Positions 10,877 through 21,290 of a stretch of DNA of 64,000 bases are shown here, piece after piece. This stretch comes from Glaciimonas sp. PCH181 (GTDB lineage Bacteria > Pseudomonadota > Gammaproteobacteria > Burkholderiales > Burkholderiaceae_D), in contig NZ_PYFP01000006.1 in assembly GCF_003056055.1 (NCBI RefSeq), positions 211,712-275,711 of the forward strand, read 5' to 3'. A model generated the notes under the pieces. That model had not been told where the DNA came from. It ran no database searches and saw only the letters and a list, made by a program, of their open reading frames with translations. Position numbers and translations under genes: made by a program. The first letter of the stretch is position 1. Each line of letters opens with the position of its first letter.

Positions 10877-11419
10877 TTAGCCAATTAAACGACCACCCTT
10901 AACGCGTAAGCCTTTTTTCGCAAGCGCGGGCGCTAACGCTGCCAGCGCCGCTAACGCCTCGCCGCTATGCGCATGACAAATTGCCACAGCGAGAGCATCA
11001 GCGGCATCGGTGCCGGGCAAACCTGGCAAAGACAACAACCGCTGGACCATATCCTGGACTTGTTGCTTTTGCGCTTTGCCGTGCCCTGCTACTGCTTGCT
11101 TGATCTGCAACGCAGTATATTCAGCTACCGGTAAATCGGCACTGACCAGCGCGCAAATAGCCGCACCTCGGGCTTGACCTAGCAATAGCGTGGATTGGGG
11201 ATTTACATTGACGAAAACAATTTCGATTGCTGAGCAATCCGGCGTATAGGTCCGCACCACTTCCGAAACGCTGCTCAAAATAACCTTCAGGCGTTGCGGC
11301 AAATCGGCGTCGGGCGTTTTGATTGTACCGGAGGCAACATAGGTCAGTTTATGGCCTTGCTTGTCAATTACGCCAAAGCCTGTCGTGCGCAGACCGGGAT
11401 CGATACCGAGGATTCTCAT
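10877..11419 (-). CDS. ruvC: Holliday junction endodeoxyribonuclease RuvC
   Basis: Resolves Holliday junctions after RuvAB branch migration. The 180-residue protein is normal length and has the four catalytic acids of the family at the expected positions: Asp7 (GIDPG), Glu66 (AIE), Asp138 and Asp141 (GTDAADALA). It lies about 155 bp downstream of purH in the same direction. In many betaproteobacteria ruvA and ruvB follow directly; here the dcw cluster follows instead, so ruvAB must be elsewhere. Confidence 0.97.
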   Translation of the reverse strand: MRILGIDPGLRTTGFGVIDKQGHKLTYVASGTIKTPDADLPQRLKVILSSVSEVVRTYTPDCSAIEIVFVNVNPQSTLLLGQARGAAICALVSADLPVAEYTALQIKQAVAGHGKAQKQQVQDMVQRLLSLPGLPGTDAADALAVAICHAHSGEALAALAALAPALAKKGLRVKGGRLIG

Positions 11420-11575
11420 AGCGTATTAATGATCTCGGCGTAGTGGTCGCTGGCGGATAAGTGCCCCATCGCAACCAGCCCAAACCGTCGTACACCTGCT
11501 ATGCGACGACCATCGAAGTTTTTGAGTAAACAAGAAGAAGCGATAGCCGTCTGCTGCATATTTGTTGTTTTTTGC

Positions 11576-13141
11576 TTAGTGACGGAAATGACGTGCGCCA
11601 GTCAACAGCATGACCACGCCATGCTCGTCAGCTGCATCGATAACTTCTTGATCGCGCATTGAGCCACCCGGCTGAATAACGCAAGATGCGCCAGCATCGA
11701 CCACAACATCCAGACCATCGCGGAACGGGAAGAATGCGTCGGAAGCCACCGCCGAACCGACCAGCGATAAGCCAGCATTTTTCGCTTTGATCGAGGCGAT
11801 ACGTGCTGAGTCGACACGGCTCATTTGACCGGCACCAACGCCTAATGTCATGCCATTGCCACAGAAAACGATTGCGTTTGACTTGACGAACTTAGCGACG
11901 CGCCAGGCGAACATCAGGTCTTGCAGTTGTTGTGGAGTAGGTTGTTTTTTGCTGGCTACCGTGATTTCAGCCAATAAGACGTTTTTAGCATCCGGTGCCT
12001 GCACCAGCAAACCGCCGCCAACGCGTTTGAAGTCGTGCGCATTGCGGCCATTGCCGAGCGCTATTTCCAACAAGCGAACATTTTGTTTGCCAGCGAAAAT
12101 TTGCTTAGCTTGCTCAGTGAACGATGGCGCAATGACTACTTCGACGAATTGTTTGGCAATGGCTTCAGCAGCATTGCCGTCGATCTCGTGATTGAAGGCG
12201 ATAATGCCGCCGAAAGCCGACGTAGGATCGGTTTGGAACGCTTTGCTATAGGCCTCTAAGACCGTCGGCGCAACAGCAACGCCGCAAGGATTCGCATGCT
12301 TGACGATGACGCAGGCAGTCTCGTCGAAAGTTTTTACGCATTCCCAAGCAGCATCTGCATCGGCAATGTTGTTGTAGGACAGTTCTTTACCTTGCAATTG
12401 GCGATAATTCGCCAGTGCGCCGTCTATCGTATTCAGGTCGCGATAAAAAGCGGCCGATTGATGCGGGTTTTCACCGTAACGCATTTCTTGTACTTTTTCG
12501 AAATGCAGATTCAGCGTAGTCGGATAAGCGCTACGGGTTACGTGTTGCTTATCTTCGCCCAGCGAAGTGAAATAATTAGTGATCGCGCCATCGTATTGCG
12601 CGGTATGCGCAAAAACTTTCTTCGCTAAAGCAAATTTAGTTTCGTAAGCCGCTTCGCCCTGATTCGCTTTCAGCTCAGCCAGCACTTTGGCGTAGTCGGA
12701 CGGATCGCACAGTACGATCACATCTTTATGATTTTTAGCCGACGAGCGCAGCATCGCAGGGCCGCCAATATCGATGTTCTCAATCGCATCTTCCAACGAG
12801 CATTGCTGCTTGGCGATCGTTTCCTGGAAGGGATACAGATTGACTACGACCATGTCGATCAGGGGAATCTGATGCTGCGCCAATGCGCTCATGTGTTCAG
12901 GAAAATCCCGACGCGCCAGAATTCCGCCATGCACTTTCGGGTGCAATGTCTTGACACGCCCATCCAACATTTCCGGAAAACCAGTGTAGTCAGCGACTTC
13001 GGTCACATGAATACCGTTGTCGGCGAGAAGTTTGGCGGTGCCGCCGGTCGACAAAATATTCACACCCAGCGCGACCAGCTCGCGGGAAAATTCGAGAATA
13101 CCGGTCTTATCGGAGACGGAAATGAGGGCTTGTTTAATCAT
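11576..13141 (-). CDS. purH: Bifunctional AICAR formyltransferase / IMP cyclohydrolase
   Basis: Catalyses the last two steps of de novo IMP synthesis in the cytoplasm. The 521 residues contain an N-terminal MGS-like IMP cyclohydrolase domain ([38 protein letters not shown]) and a C-terminal formyltransferase domain ([28 protein letters not shown], and near the end FFPFRDGLD and [13 protein letters not shown]). Length and motifs are complete. It follows fis with a 207-bp gap. Confidence 0.98.
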   Translation of the reverse strand: MIKQALISVSDKTGILEFSRELVALGVNILSTGGTAKLLADNGIHVTEVADYTGFPEMLDGRVKTLHPKVHGGILARRDFPEHMSALAQHQIPLIDMVVVNLYPFQETIAKQQCSLEDAIENIDIGGPAMLRSSAKNHKDVIVLCDPSDYAKVLAELKANQGEAAYETKFALAKKVFAHTAQYDGAITNYFTSLGEDKQHVTRSAYPTTLNLHFEKVQEMRYGENPHQSAAFYRDLNTIDGALANYRQLQGKELSYNNIADADAAWECVKTFDETACVIVKHANPCGVAVAPTVLEAYSKAFQTDPTSAFGGIIAFNHEIDGNAAEAIAKQFVEVVIAPSFTEQAKQIFAGKQNVRLLEIALGNGRNAHDFKRVGGGLLVQAPDAKNVLLAEITVASKKQPTPQQLQDLMFAWRVAKFVKSNAIVFCGNGMTLGVGAGQMSRVDSARIASIKAKNAGLSLVGSAVASDAFFPFRDGLDVVVDAGASCVIQPGGSMRDQEVIDAADEHGVVMLLTGARHFRH

Positions 13142-13349
13142 GGTGGGAAACTCGGAAAAGATGCATTACTAATGACAATGAACAATCAACTGGCGTGATA
13201 GCTAACAGACGTGTGGAACGCGTTGCTGCGTCATCAATAGCGCGCTGTCAGACAATTAAGGGGCAGTTAAAGGGGCAGATACGGATGTAATTAAAACCCA
13301 CTAAGCGATCGGCCCGACACACCTTTTGTATTGTTCGTTCGAGGTTAAA

Positions 13350-13583
13350 TTACAATAAACCGTGTTGCTGCAATTTCTTGCGTAATGTGTTGCGATTAAT
13401 TCCCAGCATCTCAGCTGCATGTGACTGATTGCCTTCGGCACGCGCAATGACGGCTTCCAGCACCGGCTTTTCAACCGTGGAAATCACCATGTCATAGACA
13501 TTTGAGGGCGGCTGCTCGCCTAAATCCTTGAAATACTTTTCAAGGCTTTTCTTGACTACATCCTGGATACTTTCTTTGCTCAT
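13350..13583 (-). CDS. fis: Nucleoid-associated regulator Fis
   Basis: Small dimeric DNA-binding protein that bends DNA and regulates rRNA promoters, recombination and growth-phase genes. The 77-residue protein is at the short betaproteobacterial length. Its C-terminal helix-turn-helix (HAAEMLGINRNTLRKKLQQHGLL, about residues 54-77) matches the Fis/NtrC-type HTH closely. It sits between dusB and purH, the conserved dusB-fis arrangement, with 170 bp to dusB. Confidence 0.93.
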   Translation of the reverse strand: MSKESIQDVVKKSLEKYFKDLGEQPPSNVYDMVISTVEKPVLEAVIARAEGNQSHAAEMLGINRNTLRKKLQQHGLL

Positions 13584-13753
13584 TCTTTACTTTGCTATTT
13601 TTTTAATTTGAGATTGTTTATCTGACCAAAGCACGTATTCCGGTGCGAGCCGTTCTACGCCCCAGCTTGCCCTAATCGATATTTTCTACTGCAATTCATC
13701 ATGTTTTTTCACGCGCTTTTAGTTCGCCTGTTATACACATGACAATCTTTAAC

Positions 13754-14767
13754 TTAAGCTGCCAACTGCGCAACGACCCCGTATTGTAACCGTTCGCCAT
13801 GCGCAAACTGCATTTCAAAAAAGCTATTTACCGCGGCGAGTTGCTGGTCGCAATCTTCTAGCAGATTCATACGCTGCCGAAATTCTTCGCCACCCGGCAG
13901 ATCGCGGACGTACCAACCGATGTGTTTACGGGCGGTTCGTACGCCTAAATAGGTGCCGTAAAAATGGTAATGCGCACGCAAATGTTCTGCCATTAACTGT
14001 TGTACTTCGGAGACTAACGGCGCAGGCAAATACGTACCGGTTCGTAAAAAATGTTCGATTTCACGAAATATCCATGGACGCCCTTGCGCAGCGCGACCAA
14101 CCATGATGGCGTCGGCTTTCGTCATCTCCAGCACTTTGCGCGCCTTTTGAGGCGTCGTAATATCGCCGTTCGCGACTACTGGAATCGACACCGCCGCCTT
14201 GACCGCCGTGATGGTGTCATATTCCGCATCCCCACGATAAGCATCAGCCCGGGTACGACCATGCAGTGTCAACATAGCAATACCACTGGCTTCTGCCAGA
14301 CGGGCGATATTCAATGCATTTTTGTTCAGACGATCCCATCCGGTGCGGAATTTCAATGTCACTGGCACGTCCACGGCGGCCACTACCGCCTCCAGAATCC
14401 GGGCGACCAGTTTTTCGTCTTGCAACAGAGCCGAACCACACCAGCTATTGCAGACCTTTTTTACCGGGCATCCCATGTTGATATCGATAATTTGGGCGCC
14501 ATGGTCAACGTTGAATTTCGCACACTCCGCCAACATGGTTGGATCAGCGCCCGCGATCTGAACGGCCCGCGGTGCCATCTCGCCATCATGGTTGATGCGT
14601 CGCGCAGTTTTTTCAGTTTTCCACAACCGGGGGTTAGAGGCGGCCATTTCAGATACAGCGTAACCGGCCCCCAGCTCTTTACAAAGCTGGCGAAAAGGAC
14701 GGTCTGTGACACCAGCCATCGGTGCCACAAAGACATTGTTACGGAGTAAATAAGGGCCAATATTCAC
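13754..14767 (-). CDS. dusB: tRNA-dihydrouridine synthase DusB
   Basis: FMN-dependent enzyme reducing specific uridines in the tRNA D-loop. The family N-terminus is visible as NIGPYLLRNNVFVAPMAGVTDRPFRQLC. Other hallmarks are the active-site motif NMGCPVKKVCNSWCGSALL with its catalytic cysteine, HGRTRADAY, VVANGDI and VGRAAQGRPW. The GTG at 14767 gives a start matching other DusB proteins (about 337 aa); an upstream GTG at 14812 would add 15 residues. Neither has a clear ribosome binding site, so the start is uncertain. Confidence 0.94.
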   Translation of the reverse strand: MNIGPYLLRNNVFVAPMAGVTDRPFRQLCKELGAGYAVSEMAASNPRLWKTEKTARRINHDGEMAPRAVQIAGADPTMLAECAKFNVDHGAQIIDINMGCPVKKVCNSWCGSALLQDEKLVARILEAVVAAVDVPVTLKFRTGWDRLNKNALNIARLAEASGIAMLTLHGRTRADAYRGDAEYDTITAVKAAVSIPVVANGDITTPQKARKVLEMTKADAIMVGRAAQGRPWIFREIEHFLRTGTYLPAPLVSEVQQLMAEHLRAHYHFYGTYLGVRTARKHIGWYVRDLPGGEEFRQRMNLLEDCDQQLAAVNSFFEMQFAHGERLQYGVVAQLAA

Positions 14768-14877
14768 GGCAATATGGAAAACACAGAAAGGGGGTTTAAT
14801 CGGAAAAACCACGTATTTTATCGCGAATCAGAAACGCCAAGAAAAATGCCCCGTTGGCGACCGGTTTAATACCGCAT

Positions 14878-16149
14878 TTAATTCATCTCATTCGGGCTAC
14901 GCTGACCACCAGATAAATCATTGAGAGCCTTTGCCGATGTGCGCCAGCGCGCCACATCTTTATAGGCAGGACTGTCGTAGACCACCGTCGGCGCAATCGA
15001 ATTGCGCATATTCTGGCTGACGTAATGTAGCAACTCGTCCAAACCATTGCCATCAACCCCGTAAGTTGCGGCGCCAATCGAAAATCCAATCCGAATCGAC
15101 CAATCATCGGCAATCACGGGCGATTGCTTAAAATGTCCGAGAAATGATTTCATCAAATCTTCTGCGAGATCGGCATCGGCACCCGGCAATACATACAAGA
15201 ATTCCGTGCTGCTCCAGCGCCCGCCTTTATCCTGCGGTCGTAATTGCGCACAAGTTGCGCGGGCAAACGCTGCCAGCATGTTATCGGCGGCAACCCAGCC
15301 GTACAAAGCGCTCAACTTGCCGAAATCTTGCAAGCAACAATAAATGATCGATAACGGTGACGCTGGATCAATCTTTTGCGCCGCGGCAGCGCTAAGTTCA
15401 AATTCACGCGCAATCCGCTCTCGATTCAAACATCCGGTCAAATGATCGACCCGTGCCTGCTGCCGCAATAACTGCGCCAAATGCGACTGCTTCCAGACTA
15501 CTTCACATACATGGCCGAAAGCCTGAAACGTCGCCAGACCGGTTTCTTTAAAGTAGGCCGCGTCATCGGCATAAAATACTGCCATACCATACACCGATGC
15601 ATTTTCTACACACAACGGAATCGCCAGCGCATTGGTGACAGAACATTGCTGCTGCGTGTTTTTCCAAGGGCTAAATAATGCGTGAAATTCGTGTTCCTGC
15701 GACTCTTGCCAATCGACTATCTGCGTATAAGGCGCGATAAAATCGAAACTATCTCTTGGCAAAAGCCATGCCGCAGCCTCAGGCAGTGCGGCACCCAAGA
15801 CGACATTGGGCAAGATATCGCCGCTGACATTCTCGTTGTCATCATGGCCTTCCGCAGGGAAAAATCCGACCCACACCAGACGCAATTCGGGCGTTGTTGA
15901 AAGCATAAGTTCACATGCGCGTTGCAAACTCTGGCGATCCCCGTTCCCTTCCGATAGTTCGCGTAATAACCGCTGTAATTGCTGCAATTGCGGGAATAAA
16001 GGCGCGGTCATAATCGACTCTGAAAGTCCGCCATTAACCACAGAAATCACGGGAGGCGCATCGAAAACCGCGCTCTCGGTCACTGCTGCAACATCCATCG
16101 ATTCCACAGAGGATGGTTGCGCGCGAAATGAAGGGAAAGGAAATTTCAT
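14878..16149 (-). CDS. GAF / degenerate GGDEF domain protein (probable c-di-GMP receptor)
   Basis: Soluble signalling protein with an N-terminal linker, a GAF-like sensory domain (about residues 70-220) and a C-terminal GGDEF domain that begins with the typical DHLTGCLNRERI. The active-site motif GG(D/E)EF is replaced by SSTEF, so diguanylate cyclase activity is unlikely. An RxxD inhibitory-site motif (RPQD) lies exactly five residues upstream, the spacing that binds c-di-GMP in other degenerate GGDEF receptors such as PelD. The chosen ATG at 16149 has GGAG five bases upstream; a longer version from 16197 is possible. No transmembrane segment is visible. Confidence 0.8.
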   Translation of the reverse strand: MKFPFPSFRAQPSSVESMDVAAVTESAVFDAPPVISVVNGGLSESIMTAPLFPQLQQLQRLLRELSEGNGDRQSLQRACELMLSTTPELRLVWVGFFPAEGHDDNENVSGDILPNVVLGAALPEAAAWLLPRDSFDFIAPYTQIVDWQESQEHEFHALFSPWKNTQQQCSVTNALAIPLCVENASVYGMAVFYADDAAYFKETGLATFQAFGHVCEVVWKQSHLAQLLRQQARVDHLTGCLNRERIAREFELSAAAAQKIDPASPLSIIYCCLQDFGKLSALYGWVAADNMLAAFARATCAQLRPQDKGGRWSSTEFLYVLPGADADLAEDLMKSFLGHFKQSPVIADDWSIRIGFSIGAATYGVDGNGLDELLHYVSQNMRNSIAPTVVYDSPAYKDVARWRTSAKALNDLSGGQRSPNEMN

Positions 16150-16316
16150 GCAAGCTCCGCGCGATCCGAATTGGTCGCTCTCGAAGCAGACTAGCACAAA
16201 CAGTTACACTTTATAGCGGTGTTTTTTCAACTAGACTTATACACTTATTTCATAGCAATCGCAGGAAATCGGGACCACACATCCATAGCGTCATGCGGCA
16301 CCGAAAACTGTTGCAT

Positions 16317-16967
16317 TTAACGATCTACTTCATCCAGAGAAATTGCGTTTAGATGACTGACGTCAGCCCACTCGATCAATCTTAATTGCGTGCCATTCCA
16401 GGTAAAACGATTAATGCTGGCATTAAAAATATCGAAATCCCGGGCCTGTCGCAGATCGATATTTTCAGCATGACGATAAAAGCAATCCAGCACACCGCCG
16501 TGACTAACAATTGCCACTCGACGATGCCTGGTGTTGCGCACTATCCGTTGCAGCGCGCCAATTGCACGCGCCGAAAATTCGCTAAGCGTCTCGGCCACGT
16601 TGACACCAGCTGGATAGCGGACATCGAGATCGCGATTATTCAACGCGGCAAAATCAAGGGGGAAACGTTCTGCAATTTCGGGACGACGCATGCCTTCCAT
16701 CACACCGAAACAACGCTCCCGCAAATCAGAGTCAATTTGCAGCGTTAATCCATTTGCCATCGTTAGCGGTTCAGCAGTTTGCCTGGCACGCAGCAAATCG
16801 CTGGAAAATACGGCATCCAGAGCGACTTCAGACAACCCTGCCCGCAAAGCCTGCGCCTGAAGAAAACCTTCCGCATTCAATGGAATATCAAGATGTCCTT
16901 GCAGACGTTTTTCTTTATTCCAATCAGTTTCACCATGACGAATCAAAAAAATTTCTGTGGTCTGCAT
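16317..16967 (-). CDS. Histidine phosphatase family protein (phosphoglycerate mutase-like)
   Basis: The 216-residue protein has the phosphohistidine motif LIRHGETDWN (residues 8-17), the second conserved histidine in VSHGGVLD (about 155), and the RARQTAEPL segment. These features define the branch-1 histidine phosphatase superfamily (GpmB/CobC/SixA-like). The true substrate cannot be read from sequence; annotation as phosphoglycerate mutase is only by resemblance. It lies alone, codirectional with its neighbours. Confidence 0.87.
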   Translation of the reverse strand: MQTTEIFLIRHGETDWNKEKRLQGHLDIPLNAEGFLQAQALRAGLSEVALDAVFSSDLLRARQTAEPLTMANGLTLQIDSDLRERCFGVMEGMRRPEIAERFPLDFAALNNRDLDVRYPAGVNVAETLSEFSARAIGALQRIVRNTRHRRVAIVSHGGVLDCFYRHAENIDLRQARDFDIFNASINRFTWNGTQLRLIEWADVSHLNAISLDEVDR

Positions 16968-17095
16968 TAAAGTCGATTAAAGTTTTACTGTTGGAAAGAA
17001 ATTTTTGCAGGCAATAACGATCAAGGTCGACATCCGATGAAGTCATTATCAAAGAACAATCGACAACCGCCGTCAAATCGCATCAAGGCTGCAAG

Positions 17096-17740
17096 TTAAG
17101 GCTGAAACAATACCGGATTTAACGTATATGTTCCCGTAATCGCAGCTTGCCCGACTATATGGTCTTGCAATACTGCCAATGCTTGCTGGCCGTTAAATTT
17201 GCCATCAATCGGCAAGCGGGCAACGTCCAACGCATATAACGTAAACACGTAATGGTGCAGGATCGCATCATTCCAAGGCGGACAAGGGCCATCAAAGCCA
17301 AAGTAATCTCCCGACATATCCGGGTCTGCGGCGAACCAACCAGTGTAATCGTTCAAGCCGTGGCGCGCGCCTGCAATCGGGCTGTTACTAATCGCTGGAC
17401 CGGACTTTCCCCGTGGCGTCACACCAGCGCTGAATGTCGCTGCGGTGATAGCGCCATCGTGCGGCGGCAGATCGACTAAAACCCAGTGAAAGAAGTCAAC
17501 ACGTGGCAAATTCGCCGAAACTGTTTTCCCCTCCTGATTGACGTCATCACCGCGTGATGGCACATCCGGGTCGTGGCAAATCAGCGCCAGCGACTGGGTG
17601 CCAGCAGGCAAATCGCTCCAGCCGAAGTGCGGATTATGATTAGTCGATAAGGCAACATGGGTAATGGGATCGATGACGCCGAAAGCAAACTCCCCCGGAA
17701 TTACCGCCCAATCTTTGAAAGATTCACTCCAGAATTTCAT
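17096..17740 (-). CDS. YbhB/YbcL family PEBP (Raf-kinase-inhibitor-like) protein
   Basis: Member of the phosphatidylethanolamine-binding protein family; the bacterial function is not established. The 214 residues show the ligand-pocket motifs LALICHDPDVPSRGDD and FFHWVLVDLP, the NDYTGWFAADPDMSGDYFGFDGPCPPWNDA region, and HHYVFTLYALDV. Start chosen at 17740 with AGGAG well placed upstream. No signal peptide is visible, so it is probably cytoplasmic. Confidence 0.88.
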   Translation of the reverse strand: MKFWSESFKDWAVIPGEFAFGVIDPITHVALSTNHNPHFGWSDLPAGTQSLALICHDPDVPSRGDDVNQEGKTVSANLPRVDFFHWVLVDLPPHDGAITAATFSAGVTPRGKSGPAISNSPIAGARHGLNDYTGWFAADPDMSGDYFGFDGPCPPWNDAILHHYVFTLYALDVARLPIDGKFNGQQALAVLQDHIVGQAAITGTYTLNPVLFQP

Positions 17741-17790
17741 GCTTTTCTCCTGTCAGGATTGATCAGAATGCTGGCTAAATGATAGGTGAT

Positions 17791-18252
17791 TCAAGCTTTC
17801 GCCGCTGCCGATGGCTTAATTTGCAGCCAAAATGTGACGGGGCCATCGTTGGTCAGCGTTACTTTCATGTCAGCACCAAATTGCCCGGTAGCGACCAACG
17901 GATGTTTGGCCGCAGCCTGCGCGACAAAGTAATCAAACAAACGACGCCCGTCTTCCGGCGATGCGGCTGGCGTAAAAGAAGGACGTGTGCCGCTGCAAGT
18001 ATCAGCCGCCAGCGTGAATTGCGGCACTAGCAGCAATCCGCCCACGACATCGGTAACGCTGCGATTCATCTTACCCGCATCATCTGAAAATACGCGGTAA
18101 CCGAGCAATTTCGTTAGCAATGCATCTGCCTGTTTTTCGGTATCACCGCGCTCGGCGCACACCAACACCATTAAACCGGTATTAATCGCGCCGATGGTCA
18201 CTGCATCGACCACCACGCTGGCCTGCGTCACGCGCTGGATTAGCCCGATCAA
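17791..18252 (-). CDS. dtd: D-aminoacyl-tRNA deacylase
   Basis: Hydrolyses D-amino acids mischarged on tRNA (for example D-Tyr-tRNA) and so recycles the tRNA. The 153 residues are slightly longer than typical (about 145). Key motifs are the N-terminal IQRVTQASV, the active-site segment [12 protein letters not shown] and the C-terminal Gly-Pro motif NDGPVTFWL. It follows tyrS by 29 bp in the same direction, a functionally sensible pairing. Confidence 0.95.
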   Translation of the reverse strand: MIGLIQRVTQASVVVDAVTIGAINTGLMVLVCAERGDTEKQADALLTKLLGYRVFSDDAGKMNRSVTDVVGGLLLVPQFTLAADTCSGTRPSFTPAASPEDGRRLFDYFVAQAAAKHPLVATGQFGADMKVTLTNDGPVTFWLQIKPSAAAKA

Positions 18253-18281
18253 TTTACGATACCCACATTAAAGCTTGCATA

Positions 18282-19568
18282 TCAGGACAACGTCACGCGG
18301 GCAAACTTGCGCTTGCCGACTTGCACCACCAACGTTCCGGCTTCGACTTTCAAGGCTTTATCGCTGATGACGGTGCCGTCAATCCGCACGCCGCCCTGCT
18401 CTACCATGCGTAACGCTTCTGAGCTGGACGGGCAAAGATTGGCTTGTTTCAGCAGTTGTCCAATTCCCAGCGGCGCACCGCTTAAACTGACTTCCGGGAT
18501 ATCGTCGGGAATCCCGCCTTTGGCGCGATTATTAAAATCGGCTAGCGCCTCTTCCGCAGCTTGCTGATTGTGAAAACGCGTGACAATCTCTTGCGCCAGC
18601 GCCACTTTGATATCACGCGGATTTTGACCATCGGCAACCTGCTTTTTATACGTAGCAATATCAGCCAGTGATTTGAACGATAGCAATTCAAAATAACGCC
18701 ACATCATGACGTCGGAAATACTCATGATCTTGGCAAACATAGTGTTGCCGGGTTCGGTAATACCGATGTAATTACCCTTAGACTTCGACATTTTATCGAC
18801 GCCATCCAAGCCCTCTAACAGCGGCATGGTAAGGATACATTGCGGTTCCTGACCGTAGTCTTTTTGCAGCTCGCGTCCGACTAGCAAATTGAATTTTTGG
18901 TCGGTGCCGCCCAACTCCAGATCAGATTCCAGTGCGACCGAATCGTAACCCTGCATCAGTGGATACAACAATTCGTGCACCGAAATGGGCGTTCCGGCTT
19001 TATAACGTTTCGTAAAATCTTCCCGCTCAAGTATCCGCGCGACCGTATATTTGGCCGACAACTGAATCATGCCACGCGCGCCAAGCTTGTCCGACCACTC
19101 AGAGTTGTATCGAATTTCAGTGCGCTCAGGGTCAAGCACCAGACTGGCCTGGGCAAAATACGTTTTGGCGTTTTCTTCGATCTGCTCGCGCGTTAGCGGC
19201 GGACGCGTGATATTCCGGCCCGACGGATCACCGATCATGGAAGTGAAATCACCGATCAGGAAAATGACGTTGTGGCCCAGATCTTGCAGCTGCCGCATCT
19301 TGTTCAGAACGACGGTGTGACCAAGGTGTAAATCCGGTGCCGTTGGGTCAAGTCCAAGTTTGATCCGCAAAGGCTTGCCGGTTTGCTCGGAGCGCTGCAA
19401 TTTACGGGCGAAATCTGCTTCAATCAATAATTCATCGACGCCGCGCTTGGTGATTGCCAATGCTTCCTGCACCTTATCGGAGAGGATCAATGGCTTGTTT
19501 GCAGCGTTGTCGGCAGGTGATGACGCAACCGGCAGATTCGGCGCACTACTTTGGGGAGGTAAAGACAT
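18282..19568 (-). CDS. tyrS: Tyrosyl-tRNA synthetase
   Basis: Class I aminoacyl-tRNA synthetase charging tRNA-Tyr. The 428 residues have a 40-residue variable N-terminal extension, the HIGH-type motif HLGH at 81-84, the tyrosine-binding [10 protein letters not shown], the KMSKS loop at 259-263, and a C-terminal S4-like RNA-binding domain. The KMSKS form places it in the TyrZ-like branch rather than the E. coli type. It is divergent from the M23 peptidase gene across 245 bp; no clear ribosome binding site precedes the ATG. Confidence 0.95.
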   Translation of the reverse strand: MSLPPQSSAPNLPVASSPADNAANKPLILSDKVQEALAITKRGVDELLIEADFARKLQRSEQTGKPLRIKLGLDPTAPDLHLGHTVVLNKMRQLQDLGHNVIFLIGDFTSMIGDPSGRNITRPPLTREQIEENAKTYFAQASLVLDPERTEIRYNSEWSDKLGARGMIQLSAKYTVARILEREDFTKRYKAGTPISVHELLYPLMQGYDSVALESDLELGGTDQKFNLLVGRELQKDYGQEPQCILTMPLLEGLDGVDKMSKSKGNYIGITEPGNTMFAKIMSISDVMMWRYFELLSFKSLADIATYKKQVADGQNPRDIKVALAQEIVTRFHNQQAAEEALADFNNRAKGGIPDDIPEVSLSGAPLGIGQLLKQANLCPSSSEALRMVEQGGVRIDGTVISDKALKVEAGTLVVQVGKRKFARVTLS

Positions 19569-19813
19569 AGTTTATTTCTAGCGCATCGCGGAATAGGTTC
19601 TAAAAGTCACTGCATTTACCCCGATTGCGCGGTAAGCGAAATACGAAGCAAAACATGTAAGACACATTTCTAAGTGATCTATTTAACACTTTAAAAATCG
19701 GTATTTGGAGATCTGATACAATACTCGATTCCCTGAAACCCTGCCTTAGTGTCAAACACCAAAACAATAGCATCGAGAATCGGTACAAACGGCAAATTTT
19801 AACGTATAGCACC

Positions 19814-21205
19814 ATGTCCTTTAAAGATAAATTCATGAACATTCGTCCCAGCGTCAAGCTGTTGACTGGTTCATCGCGTAAAACCCGTATTGTGTCAGCC
19901 TCTGCTTTGTTTCTCATTGTTTGCGCCTTTGGTGCAGCAGGGGTAGCACCAATCACACCAGACACATCTGACCTTCGCGTCAGGGCTATCGCAGAAGAAT
20001 TAATGCTGCCAAGTCTACATCAGCAAATAGCCACACTCGAAGCACAAGATCATTTGTACGTCGCAGAAGACAAAATGCGCTCTGGCGATACACTTGCCGC
20101 GTTGATGACGCGCTTGGGAATAAGCGACAACGAAGCCGCCAATTTCATCAAATCCGACGTGACTGCGCGTGCGATGCTGCGCCTCAAACCCGGCAGCGTC
20201 GTGCAAGCGCAAACCGATGCTGAAGGCGATTTGCAGTGGCTGCGCGCGACCCGTCTTGATGGCCGCGATGCCCCTAAGAATCTGGTAGTAACCCGCCATG
20301 GCGACAAATTTAGCGCTGCAGAAGAAACCTCGGCCTTAGAAACTCGGATTGAAATGCACTCGGGCATCATTCGCTCATCGCTATTTGCAGCGACCGACGA
20401 TGCAGAAATTCCAGATACCGTATCGGCGCAAATCATCGAGATGTTCGGCACCAATATTAATTTTTCATCCGACTTGAAACGCGGCGATCGCTTCAATGTC
20501 GCCTATGAAACTTTTTGGCAGAACGGACAATTTGTTCGCGCCGGACGCATACTAGCCGGTGAGTTCGTGAATGCAGGAAAAACCTTTCAGGCAGTCTGGT
20601 TTGACGATCCAAAAAGCGTGCAGGGCGGCGGATATTACGGCTTTGACGGCTCGTCAATGAAACAAGCATTTTTGAAGTCGCCATTGGCGTTTACGCGAAT
20701 TTCCTCCGGTTTCTCGATGCGTACCCATCCAATTCTGGGTAACTGGAAAATGCATAGTGGCGTCGATTTTGCTGCCGCAACCGGCACCCCTATCCATGCT
20801 GCCAGCGATGGCGTAGTAGATTTTGTGGGCGTACAGAATGGCTACGGTAACGTGGTCATCATCAAACATGCCGGTAACATCTCAACCGTCTATGCCCACA
20901 TGAGCCGCTTTGCGCCGGGTTTCCGCCGGGGCAGCAAGGTTAGCCAAAGCGATGTTATCGGCTTCGTCGGCATGACGGGCTGGGCTACCGGACCACACTT
21001 ACATTATGAATATCGCGTGGCCGATAAACCAGTCGATCCTATGTCAGTCGTGGTACCAACGATGCAAGCGCTCACGGGCCCACGGCTGCAGCGCTTCCGC
21101 ACTGTAGCCAACGATATGTCCCATCGCTTTGCCTTGCTACAACCCGATACGACTACTGCACTCAATAAAACTGCACAGACTACAGCGAAGACATCTCGCA
21201 GCTGA
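19814..21205 (+). CDS. M23 family peptidoglycan DD-endopeptidase, membrane anchored
   Basis: Predicted LytM-type zinc metallopeptidase acting on peptidoglycan in the periplasm. The 463 residues have one N-terminal hydrophobic anchor (about 25-45), a LysM/OapA-like region (MRSGDTLAALMTRLGISD, about 88-105), and a C-terminal M23 domain. The zinc ligands are visible: His314 and Asp318 in MHSGVDFA, His362 in YAHMSR, and His397 in GPHLHYEY. The set is complete, so it should be catalytic, unlike EnvC/NlpD-type activators. Architecture resembles MepM. It is divergent from tyrS and followed by a strong terminator. Confidence 0.92.
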   Translation: MSFKDKFMNIRPSVKLLTGSSRKTRIVSASALFLIVCAFGAAGVAPITPDTSDLRVRAIAEELMLPSLHQQIATLEAQDHLYVAEDKMRSGDTLAALMTRLGISDNEAANFIKSDVTARAMLRLKPGSVVQAQTDAEGDLQWLRATRLDGRDAPKNLVVTRHGDKFSAAEETSALETRIEMHSGIIRSSLFAATDDAEIPDTVSAQIIEMFGTNINFSSDLKRGDRFNVAYETFWQNGQFVRAGRILAGEFVNAGKTFQAVWFDDPKSVQGGGYYGFDGSSMKQAFLKSPLAFTRISSGFSMRTHPILGNWKMHSGVDFAAATGTPIHAASDGVVDFVGVQNGYGNVVIIKHAGNISTVYAHMSRFAPGFRRGSKVSQSDVIGFVGMTGWATGPHLHYEYRVADKPVDPMSVVVPTMQALTGPRLQRFRTVANDMSHRFALLQPDTTTALNKTAQTTAKTSRS

Positions 21206-21231
21206 AGCAATATTCACCCCTTAAGGGCAGC

Positions 21232-21290
21232 AAAAAACCCGTTGATGGATCAGGCCTTGTAGAATTAGGCGATCCAACAACGGGTTTTTT
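21232..21290 (+). terminator. Strong intrinsic terminator abutting the anmK start codon
   Basis: A perfect 13-bp stem, AAAAAACCCGTTG (21232-21244) with CAACGGGTTTTTT (21278-21290), is extended by inner pairs GGATC/GATCC and CCT/AGG. The T-run ends at 21290 and the anmK ATG is at 21291-21293. It should end the M23 peptidase transcript; the A-run on the other side makes it symmetrical. Confidence 0.88.

Noticed and set aside
14878..16149. Active diguanylate cyclase
   Set aside because: The GG(D/E)EF motif is replaced by SSTEF, which should not support catalysis.
16317..16967. True glycolytic phosphoglycerate mutase
   Set aside because: The fold and RHGE motif are shared by many phosphatases, and nothing in the sequence or neighbours indicates glycolysis.
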